NCBI GenBank assembly: GCA_905178155.1
Contig: CAJINV010000002.1
Span: 7,923,650-7,987,649, forward strand
Source: Amoebophrya sp. A120
Lineage: Eukaryota > Sar > Dinophyceae > Syndiniales > Amoebophryaceae
Length of the DNA: 64,000 nucleotides
Direction: 5' to 3'
Shown here: positions 55,501 to 63,000 of the stretch, piece by piece
Numbering within the stretch: the stretch's first letter is position 1
Layout: the number at the start of each line of letters is the position of its first letter
Made by a program: the position numbers and the translations under genes
Notes under the pieces: model-generated
Seen by the model: the letters and a program-made list of their open reading frames with translations, nothing else
What the model was told of the DNA's origin: nothing
The model's database searches: none

Positions 55501-58126
55501 ACTTTTGCAGTTTGTCATGCTGCTGTTGGTAGTTTCGTTTACCACCGCCCGTAGCTGGTCATCGCGAAACTGCGCCCGGTCTCCTTGTGGGACCCCGGCT
55601 GGGATTTTCGTTTCGCAAAAGAGCTCCGCGGTGGCCTTCTCCGCTTCCTGCAGCTGCTGGGCGAGTTTCGACCGGTTGTAGTCAAAAGAATTCCAGATAA
55701 TGGCTTTCTCGCACCGCCCATATTCTTGTGCCTCTGCATCCTCGTCGGGGATTTCGTAATACCGGACTTCCTCCTCCTGCAGGTGCGGGTCGTGGAAGTC
55801 GTCGTCTTCAGCTAGTGGGTCCTCGAGAACCAACTCCTCGTCAGCGTCGACAAGAGTCATGCGCGCTAATTTTGAAATGGGCGCCCCGTTCCCCGTGCAT
55901 CAACTTTTCTTTTTTACGACATCCTGCAGCACTTATCACGTCGCGGCGTGAGCAAGCGGAGATAAACAACAAAAAAAACAAAATTACTGATTCTCGCAAA
56001 CTTCCAACTCGCAACCACTATAACGGGGATGTACAGCCAGCCCCACAACTACAAGAGAAAGCTGCAGCCTGCGGCAAACCAGTTGTTACTGTCTGGACGA
56101 ATGCATTCACTGGAGGCACTAAGCGACAAGCGCCAGCCTAAAGTGATGTTTAAACATCCAAATTAAAGGTAAGAGGTGCGAGATTTAATGCTGATCCACC
56201 TGACCGCCGGATTTGGCGATCATGATCGGCGATTGCTTTACACATGACCGAAAGTGCGGGGTACAGATACACGATTGGCGAGGCTGCTCAAGTAGAGCAC
56301 GTTTCTGCACGCGGACCGCTGCCCATGCGGGCGCAACACAGAAGCGCAAAACGTCGGCGCCAGGTTCATTCTCGATTCCACGGCGGGAATATTCCCGCGT
56401 CGTGGGCAACACCATCTCCCCCAGCGCTGCCAAGCCTTGAGCTCGCATCTATTGTGCGCCCCTACATCGCATCTATTGTGCTGGGGAACAAGGCTCGATT
56501 GAGCTTGTTGCTACTGGCTTGGGCGAGCTGGGGGGCATCCACGCTCGCGAAGCCTCGACCTGGTGTCCGTTTGCCGAAGCCTACCCGAGCTGCTTAATCC
56601 ACCGGCGGCATGGTGGACTTTACCCTTTCCAGAACTCCTGCCCCGGTCTGATTTCGTATTCCGGTTCTGCCGCGAACATGGAGAAGTTGCTGCCCATGCC
56701 CGTCAGGCTAAGCGAGGACCTTGCTCCTGCGCAGGATGGTGCGTGGACGACTGCTGCAGGATTCAGGCGCCGTGTCCGGGCGGGGAGGAGGTCATTTTTA
56801 GGAGGGGTACTCGGCAGCACGGGGCGCTGGTTCTGAGATCTCGGCTAGTGTAAAGGGGGGCCGGAGATCTAGTAGGCTACTGTAAAGGGGGGCACAGCGG
56901 ACCCGCCACGCTCGGGTGTTTATCTACTTCTTTCGAAACTCCTCTTCAGGGAGTCGGGGGAGATACCGACGTGGTGTCAGTGGTGGTAAATGATTGTGAG
57001 TTATCGTATCTACTCTACGGCATAGCTCCCCCTATTCTAGATTTGTTGGATCTCAGGCAACAAGGCAAAGCCTTGAGCCAAAAAAACCCCAGAGTTGTCA
57101 TGCAAATCTGCATGCCAAAAAAGTTTCTCATGCGGAGCCCCATGAGAAGCATTTTCTAGTCGTGTTTTTGAGTTTGTGATGCTAGAATCAGCATGATGTG
57201 CTAGATCTGTGATGCTGCTGAACTAGCGAAACAGGATTATTCTAGGAGGGCAAACCTGTCATGCGAAACAGCGAAAGCTGGTTGATTTGTCTAGCAGATT
57301 TCCCATCTTGACTCTGGTGTGGGGACGTTTTTACTCAGGATACAACAATGTGGCGTTACTATTGGTGTTAAATGACGTGGTTGCGACGAAGTAAAGTTAT
57401 CATATGGAAAACAAGCACCGCCGGAAGAATGCGTTCGTTCCTCGAAGAACTACATACATGAAGTGTTCTATAATTGCTCAATCTCCGACAGCAAAAGCAG
57501 AGAGGCGCTGTATTTACGACCTTTTTCTACAAACATCACGAAAAACCAATAGGGACATTTGTGGTACGTCAGCCGTGCTAGCGCCGGTACGATAGCTACA
57601 CCGGCATTCATCAATTTTCAGTTCAATGTACTTATTTCATGCAAGTAGATAAAACACTGTGCCACGCTTTGTCTTCCCTTCTCAGACTTGCATTTTTTTG
57701 TTTTTCAATGTGATATCAATCCGTTTTTCTTCAGAAAATAGTAGTTATCGCACAGAAAAAAGCAGGCATGCATATTCGTAATGCAAAAAAAAATAGCAGA
57801 AAAATTACATTTAGTGGTTTAAGTCTAGAAGTCTGTGTCTATTTTTGCATTACAAATATGCCCTGCCTGCTTTTTTCTGTGGGATAGTAGTTGATCCCGT
57901 GCTGGTGAAAGACCGGGGGACAGTCCTCCCCGTGCTGGAACAAAGTCACCTTGCGGAAAAACATCTCAGCTGTGCCCTTGACCACGTCCCCGCGGAAATC
58001 CCGGGTCAAAATGGTGTCTCCCCGCGGCGACAGAACGTAAAACTGGCTCATACATTGGAAGACGAGCGGCTTGGTGGCCCGCAGGTGCGGTGGCGGAGCC
58101 GAGGAGCTGCTCGAGGTGGTCGCCAT
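43524..58126 (-). CDS. AP4M1: AP-4 adaptor complex mu subunit, 14.6-kb gene
   Basis: Medium subunit of the AP-4 vesicle coat adaptor at the trans-Golgi network. Starts at ATG 58126 with a Ser/Ala/Pro leader, then the longin-type N domain: [31 protein letters not shown], and [12 protein letters not shown] across a family-F introner. A short exon near 57380-57343 (FVATTSF...NATLL) is followed by the 10.4-kb D intron, a small exon LELLTKIC (46963-46935), a family-A introner, then [18 protein letters not shown] and [18 protein letters not shown] (46664 to about 46490). The mu homology domain follows: [15 protein letters not shown] near 45820, [20 protein letters not shown] near 45320, [11 protein letters not shown] near 44900, and [14 protein letters not shown] near 44690. 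After a family-B introner it ends [14 protein letters not shown] and [11 protein letters not shown], stop at 43524-43526. The ending and N-terminus fit AP-4 better than AP-1, -2 or -3. Some middle exon borders are approximate. Confidence 0.9.
44154..44476 (-). mobile_element. introner, family B
   Basis: 323 bp, tattaagaggaaaaatcccc...ccttttgata, flanked by TCGCG at 44149-44153 and 44477-44481. Removal gives [15 protein letters not shown]. Confidence 0.94.
46670..46934 (-). mobile_element. introner, family A
   Basis: 265 bp, tatgcattgcaaatatgtctg...tttttgcatttgata, flanked by GCAGA at 46665-46669 and 46935-46939. Removal gives [13 protein letters not shown]. Confidence 0.95.
47237..51033 (-). 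other. LINE2 3' region, no coding function seen
   Basis: 3.8 kb with scattered tgtcatgc words like those inside introners (for example near 47705, 47960 and 49680) and GC-rich blocks. An imperfect run built on (g/c)aacc(c/g) lies near 48870-48950. No ORF here shows family features. It could be a true long 3' UTR or an additional insertion whose borders I cannot see. Confidence 0.5.
51034..55860 (-). CDS. LINE2 polyprotein, intact: endonuclease, reverse transcriptase, C-terminal extension
   Basis: 1608 residues with no stop or frameshift, starting [15 protein letters not shown]. The N-terminus is acidic. An APE-type endonuclease occupies about residues 50-340 ([19 protein letters not shown] at 230, IDHIATRG at 281, NCDHVALVF at 328), with the catalytic Asp, Asn and His residues apparently kept. 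A Pro/Gln linker follows. In the reverse transcriptase region, motif A is [11 protein letters not shown] near 784, [11 protein letters not shown] lies near 845, and motif C is SCVDDRAQ near 961 (DD kept). Next comes the helical region shared with LINE1 (about 1110-1200) and a domain with [15 protein letters not shown] and [11 protein letters not shown] that I do not recognise. The last 150 residues are Ala/Lys/Thr/Pro repeats (KTTAA types) resembling histone H1 tails, a possible nucleic-acid-binding tail. The ORF is intact, so the element may have been active recently. Confidence 0.9.
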   Translation of the reverse strand: MTLVDADEELVLEDPLAEDDDFHDPHLQEEEVRYYEIPDEDAEAQEYGRCEKAIIWNSFDYNRSKLAQQLQEAEKATAELFCETKIPAGVPQGDRAQFRDDQLRAVVNETTNSSMTNCKSGHVAHFEHFAHPDLLPELGDHNSGSWVLSKVNPEEQGDQLVSWFSDDPEDFLLFLTGTIIAGTLKIMLYAPPRSKPLSASEKVSLDRQMQNMLTKLTGMTNSTARGYVCGDWNSDFESWENHSADVRDHVLVPLLNWVKLHYEFQDVGGKTCFHKTEGSTIDHIATRGFNQVHVARALIYRNPADATEGQSEILDGSETAEYVRMYNCDHVALVFSGFYDEEPSTQENSLPTAHNPDPTGDPAAVINSTITQENIYASYEKHQMPYTYGAALTAPISAVRSLADALPSGIKTRCLMRRDDPACTSAALAAAQVDYAQTTPPPTDCPFAFETWSAEAATAANLAKTAQQVSRKPPKQGGTQNQPRPPPEEKPPAEQGPANNGNAAYLSRADVSGKIQRFISWVRDAGGAILPAEATPGRSVFMDGLFEMQAAVRTKVTGVKKGAPLPQIDSVKSGARVISGAQAVAVEVGKSHILKSSIMRKDCGLPTQMPQENWIRLKEELASAARKCKPLQISTPEVEDLMANANSQAQGVSGARTKLLQSAPRELKKNFTTASNNLVQKVTSSDPRFLSTSIPEPMRTQQIELLGKGGKVEEIRKVRCVTRTGYALKTISGVFGRRIMQAAEDTNVMGIYGHGGRPTVALCILVLKLLDCLLSLGPDEFWIYLSTDYCNYYNTITGVAMLQCLRQTKCHPGILLWFAATLNKRIIIRNGRKYALIPSFWECIQGSTEVMIAGCILSMRYMKLLHWFLVSCYDPATRRLCRSRIETAAAALLAEMDKDTTSPYSWEPYTLEKDVHPCHHIHQQPPRRVKQTNIFTAEAVPPASGGRVHPYENKPPAVLGSCVDDRAQGFRAHKDDVDNGNIQLIMETLTKFEERKFSKMGVYLAGKDKYEAMPGNPFQQNSPNAEANAAKLQQLRSTIVKALNPWGIVPQIKSSTLFLGCLFAINQLPEDVLWKQLAGRLGAARSMVEQVYSGMVSLSGTMLRLLVIWAYTSSVAHLLPLAVKLWSTEKWKKYLHQVATSIMNFLGFSNQHIVDLLALNKLDAEALYKLAFSTDLVNAVDPWLQATKALRQAAGKWTALTGQSEFLPEITRRVPTNGPAGFVDESARTWINATNLADKSLELTIQHNAAGAGFITTSPAGVCDTLTTELQQVCPFPHVAPGGVGPRYIPGAYVITACRSTNSAIVLNTDSTSRMAIKSTDHVGIPCPQTAARFRYLQTATEALRRMSTAASISGFRPHVIVEGLGINDKVRGSGVFREFWLATMEWKDRIWLHSAKRFDLDINKTKGIGAHNTHVATTSVLELSGRDQYADWPRRSFKLPICLQELTQKMHKYKLAKIIRTNMAKLVPPKPPTGTGAGPQTEPTGTLVPQPPIPPHTQEPGLPPASSNSEKENPTASKTVVATAAPGRKTAAKTTAATTVPAKKYPVKTTAAAAASGKRTAAAKSPQVRKARKTGATAASSSRPPPATQDPEDMPAFAETQDPHGEE
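57746..57886 (-). mobile_element. introner, family F (141 bp, nearly all inverted repeat)
   Basis: tatcgcacagaaaaaagcag and its mirror tgctttttt(c)tgtgggata form arms of about 50 bases each with a short loop. It is flanked by GTAGT at 57741-57745 and 57887-57891. Removal gives [13 protein letters not shown] in AP-4 mu. It is the smallest introner in the window. Confidence 0.93.
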
Positions 58127-58137
58127 TTATTCACCGC

Positions 58138-58401
58138 TTATTTCTCAAGACTCGTAGCACGTATTCTTATATCTTCTTCGCGCCCGCAGTCGCTTTCGGC
58201 TTCGCTGGGCTCACCCCTATAGTCGATCCGGTTTCGCTCTGTCGCCGTGTTGGTTGCAGACCGCGCGCTGCCTTCACTACCTGGATGTGGCTGCTTCTGT
58301 CCCGTCCTGATTCTTCGTTGCGCTAGATCCTTCGTGTCAGGAAAATGAGACCCAAAGTACTGCGAAATTGTGGGCTTGGGACAACGAGCTGCCAATGCCA
58401 T
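58138..58401 (-). CDS. small hypothetical ORF just upstream of AP-4 mu
   Basis: 87 codons from an ATG (MALAARCPKPTIS) to a stop 12 bases before the AP-4 mu ATG. It is hydrophilic, with Arg/Glu-rich parts and no recognised domain. It could be an upstream ORF on the AP-4 mu transcript, a separate small gene or chance. Confidence 0.25.
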   Translation of the reverse strand: MALAARCPKPTISQYFGSHFPDTKDLAQRRIRTGQKQPHPGSEGSARSATNTATERNRIDYRGEPSEAESDCGREEDIRIRATSLEK

Positions 58402-60000
58402 TTTTCGTCATTATCTGAGAGAGGACTTAGTAGTGACTTCTTTCGCGTTCGTCGAATGTGGACTTTTCAACAACCAAATTTAGTGTGGTGAAAAAATAAG
58501 TATACGGAACTTTACTCCGGAAATACTGCTTCCAGCCAGCTTGTAAGTGCCTGTAAATTATATCAGTTCTCCATCTGGTGAAAAAAGATAACTTCACGTT
58601 GCCACGGACTGAAAAAATCAAGATTTGAATCTTTTTTGTTCCGGAAAATACGCAGAGATATGCAGTCGTGGGCCAAAAATGCGAATAAACGAATTGAAAA
58701 AAGGACTAAGTGCAAAAGCAGATCAGACACAGAACACTTTGCGCGCGAAGCGTAGCTGCAGGCTCGTGAGAACATACAATGCGGTGGTGCGAATACAGAA
58801 CCTGCGGCGAGAAAATTGATTTTCCCGCGGCGCATTGAAGCAAAAGTTGTTACTTACCATCGGTGCTTTCATTACGTCGTGCCAGCTGCTTTGTACATAT
58901 GATTGAAGCTGTTTGTTCGTCGGAAACCCCTAATAATTTTCGCGTATAATTTGAAATTATCCCGCGGTTTACAATCACGCAGCGTTTGAATTGGTTCAAG
59001 CAGCAAACTTTCAATCGTCCAAATCTGATTTGACGCCCACGGCAGCAAATACTCCTGTACTTAGCTTCATTTCGAAAGCCTGACCCTTTCCATAGCTACA
59101 GCTTGGCGACGACATAGCATACAAAATTGAGAAATCTTTCAAAAAAGTGATACGCGTAATAAACAACATTTTTTTTGCTGCACGGCCTCGATAGTGCAGA
59201 GATCATGCAACCCTCCGCTCTTCATGCTCGCAGCGTCTTGTCTTCGGAGGATGATACCAAGGCTCGCGCCTTCGCTGACGTAAAAAGAGACCGTCTTTCC
59301 CATCAAAGATGAATCAATGAATAGATACAAACCCTCAAAGAAGTCGACCCCTTTGCCCTGAAAGCAGGTAAAGTTTTCACATGACAGGCCTTATTTCTTA
59401 AACATCACTCATTACTTGCCATTGCCTTCCTTATTCTTATTTCGATACTTTGAATTCCAAATAAAAAAAAAACCATGCTCAGGTGTTCGTTAATAGTGTG
59501 GGTGTCGGTTTCAAGTTTGTGCACAATGGCGAAAACCTACCTTCAGAGAAAAAAAAAAAACGAGCAAATAAATCTACCTTCTTCGAACCACAAAACACCG
59601 ACTTCCTTTCCCTAGTCGTGATAAAAACTTCAGCTGTATGCTCAAGAGAAAACTATACTACAGAAAAGCTTCCAACTCCATGGCTCCTTCGCATAACAAA
59701 AACTAATGAACTTGACAAAATGTAAAAAATACGTCCCTGGAAGAATGCTTGCGCTCCTAGTACCGCAACCATGAAATAGCGACTGACATTCGACTTCGAA
59801 TTGCGAGAAAATTGAAATCACAGTGCTATGGTATCACTTGCAAAAGAACTGGCGGCGGTACAGGTAGACAAAGTGAACTTCAGAGAAATTGTACGACACA
59901 GATACTGAAAGATTAACGGTACACAAGCTACGTTTGAAACCACGCTGATGCAATGCTCACGCAAACGCTGACGCGCATCCCGAAGGAGCTCGAATCGCGT
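58402..60000. other. intergenic, no gene recognised
   Basis: 1.6 kb, AT-rich, with several A/T runs and no convincing ORF. Lies between the Trp-rich repeat gene and AP-4 mu. Confidence 0.5.
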
Positions 60001-63000
60001 TTACAGTGAGACGATAGTACTCTCTGCAGTTTGCGGCCAGCTTTCACCTGTAACCTCCTGCTCCTCTGCTTTCGGCGACGTCCACCACGAAGTCGCTGCA
60101 GTTAAAGCATTACTCAATTGTTGTTGCGCTTTTGCAAGGTCTTCCCGCGTTTTTGCAACGACCACGTCAACATCCTTTTGCAGTTCGTTGAAGCCATAAT
60201 CATCCCATGACTGCTGAGTCGTGCTGTCAGCAGTCCCCGTCACTGGAATACGTGCACCGCCAGCACGACCTGCCGCCTCCTTCATCCCCGACTGCCCAAT
60301 GCTAGGCGGCATCTCCGAGATGGGCCCCTCCTCCGGCACATCACCCAACTCATCTTCTAACACATGCTCCACCCGCACCTCCTCAGCCCATTGTTCCCAA
60401 GTTCTCCCTTCAGACTCTTGACACCATGCGATTATTTCCGTGGCCAATTTATCCCGTGCAGCCTCGTTTTTGCTCAGTGTGTCTTCTACGAATTTTCTCC
60501 AGGGAGCATTGCGGGTCGATTCGCCTCGAGACCACGCGCTGATTGCTACGAGATTCAACACGTAAGACACCTGCTGCACATTGTTGTTGGGGTTCCGGTC
60601 CTCTACCGCTTTAGTTAGCGCCTCTCTCATGCTTTGCTGGGATTCCGAATTTTTCAAGGCAGACAGCATATCTGCGCCAAAGTTCTTCATGAGCGAGTAT
60701 TTCGCCTTGTGCGTATCACGATGAAAACGCCCAGCACTCATTACGACCCAACGAAAGGTTTGTGACGATTCTTGAGTTGCTCAATATTGATCATGCAAGC
60801 CCACGCAAAAGTACTGCCCATAAATTAGTTACAGGGGGTGAAAGCCCCTGCCAGTCGAGGTGCGCTCTGCCCGACAGCAAAGACGTCTGCCACGCCGAAG
60901 AACTTCTAAGGACACTGTCACATACGTGAGTGGAATGATTTGAGGAACAAGTAATGCGTCACAGATCTCCTTTCGAAAATGGGTATGGGAGGGCGGTGGG
61001 CTTTTTAATCGGCTTGGATAACTCTCGGCCAACTCCTTCTGCATCTCGTCGATCCATTTTTTCCACTCTCCGGGGTTGTAGCAAAGCTCAGCCGCAACTT
61101 GCTCCAGTACTGCTCGGTTCCGCCTGAAGAGGAGATCCGCAAGGATTATCCTGAGAAAAAATGAATAAAATACCCTCTCCCCACACTCGGCCACAGCTCG
61201 TGGCCATAGGAGATCCTACGTGGAGAGCCAGCGTTGATACGCAGGGCGCGCCTCTATCGCATGGCACCAATCAAAAATGTCTCATTCAGTCGAGCTTGCG
61301 GCCGATTATACGCCGGGCAGCAAAGAAACTAGTACAATCCGCATGCTGTTCCTTCTTTTGGCCTGTGTGTACACAAATAAATGTCGCCAACTGCTTTGTT
61401 TTATTGAGCATGCTGGAAATTGGGGAAGTAAGAGCTTATACATTTTTCACTTGAATAAATTCATCATTTTTCTTCTCAATATTTTGTTCGACCGCGGCGT
61501 CGAGCAGAACCTCCATCACCTTTTTCTTGGATAGTTCCTCTGCTTCAGCCGCGGGCCCCTTTTCGCCACGGGCGTTGCCGTGGTCCCGCACCGCCTTCAG
61601 TGCGTCCGAAGCTTCATCCATGCGTTTCGTCCATGTCTGCTTGAGCTGGCCCTCTCCCGACATGGCTGTTTGGACAAGATGTTTTACGCGTTGCTTCATA
61701 GTCTCCGGGCTCAAGGGGGCCGACTGTTCTTGGTGTTCAGGAGAATCCGACTCCTGAGGATCGTGCCGCCCGTCCGCCCAATCTGCCAAGTCCTTGCCAT
61801 CTTTGTCCCACTCGATCAAGTCCTCGGCGGCTTTGTCCCAGTTGTGCGGCTGCTCCGATGCGCCGGCGACAGGATCCTCCTCGACATCCTGCAGTGCTTC
61901 TGCTACTTTTTCACGGCTTTCCAAGGCCAACGCGGAGAGAAGTTTCCCCTCCCACCTGCGTGCCCCTGCGTCGTGTCCCGCCCCGTCCACCCGAGTGATT
62001 TTTTGCTTCACAAGTTCTTTGGCATGTAGAACATCCTTCTGCTCTTCCGAGGCCCAATGCCTCCAACTCTTCCACGAATGATCTCCCTGATTCCGAGCCA
62101 GACCCGCACCCGTCTTCCGTTCCCCCTGGCACCAATCGATAATTTCCTGGGCAAATATCCGTGTTCGTAGAGGGTCCACGGCGAACACTGTGCCTGCGAC
62201 ATCTTTTTCTCTCCGGCTCAACTGGCATTTCTCTTCAAACCCAGGCATCATGGCTACACCTACAATTTTTTTCAACGAAGTAGCAAATGAATCCGGATTG
62301 CGAAACTGGACAGACTCGTCGAGCCGAGCAATTGGATCTTGAAGCCCGTCTGGTAATTCTGCGCCGGTAATCTCAGGCCCTGTGGCTGAGATCTTGAACC
62401 CGTCAGAACCACCTAGAGCAACAAAAATTTTGGAGGCGGCTTTCTTCATCAGGCTCTTGCGGGTCATTTCTTCTGCAATCCAATTTTTCCATATCTCCGG
62501 ATCACCAGCAAGCTTCTGCGCAATCTCCTCCAGTTTAGGCCGGTTCTTCCTGGAGACAAAGGTTGCGGGCACGAAAAGCTCACTGCCAACGTTGTCGAAC
62601 GCCTCGTCGAGCGCGGCCTCCAGCAGTACCACCAGCAACGCTTTCGCGCGCTCGTCTTTTACTTCTGTGGGAGCTGCACCTTTCATTTTTTCCGTCCATT
62701 TGTCTGGGTTTTCAGCCACGACGAGTTGAACAAGACGCTTCACTTTTTCTTCCGTCAACTCTTCAACGCTGGCCGACTCAGGCTTTCCCGCCGGCCAGTC
62801 CGCCCACTCATAGCCTTGTTCGTCCCACGCGATCAATTCCTTGGCGGCCTGGTTCCAGTCGCTGGTCCAAAGGTCTGACCCAAACAAGACGCTGTCGGAT
62901 AGTACCTGGGCTACTTCTCTTTCAGTGCTTTTCCGGGCCAAAGCGGGTACGATTCTCAGCTCCCAATCGCGTTTTACACTTCCGCGTGGCCGTGCCGCAA

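Larger units (their letters stand above)
47237..55983 (-). mobile_element. non-LTR retrotransposon LINE2
   Basis: 8.75 kb inserted in R1, with TTACT at 47232-47236 and 55984-55988. It has a short 5' leader (55983-55861), one intact ORF (55860-51034) and an unusually long 3' region (51033-47237) that ends in a short AATTC-type repeat (aattgaattgaac on the element strand). It shares the LINE1 architecture but is well diverged from it in sequence. Confidence 0.88.
47004..57085. mobile_element. repeat element R1, copy 2, split by LINE2
   Basis: Left part 47004-47236, right part 55989-57085. The 18-bp duplication ACCCCAGAGTTGTCATGC lies at 46986-47003 and 57086-57103. Without LINE2 and one 5-bp duplication it is about 1330 bp, slightly longer than copy 1, because the right end carries extra sequence ending ttgagccaaaaa. 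The insertion point in the D introner is the same as in copy 1. Confidence 0.82.
46964..57342 (-). mobile_element. introner, family D, with R1 and LINE2 nested inside
   Basis: Outer ends tatcctgaggaaaaacg and tttttactcaggata, flanked by CAACA at 46959-46963 and 57343-57347. It contains R1 (47004-57085), which contains LINE2 (47237-55983). Subtracting R1, its contents and one 18-bp duplication leaves 279 bp. Removing the whole 10,379-bp unit with one CAACA gives [13 protein letters not shown], the expected AP-4 mu helix. Confidence 0.94.

Noticed and set aside
3076-57342. Introner and inverted-repeat series as a CRISPR-like array
   Set aside because: The repeats are dispersed, lie in exons of different genes, carry 5-bp duplications and are not regularly spaced.
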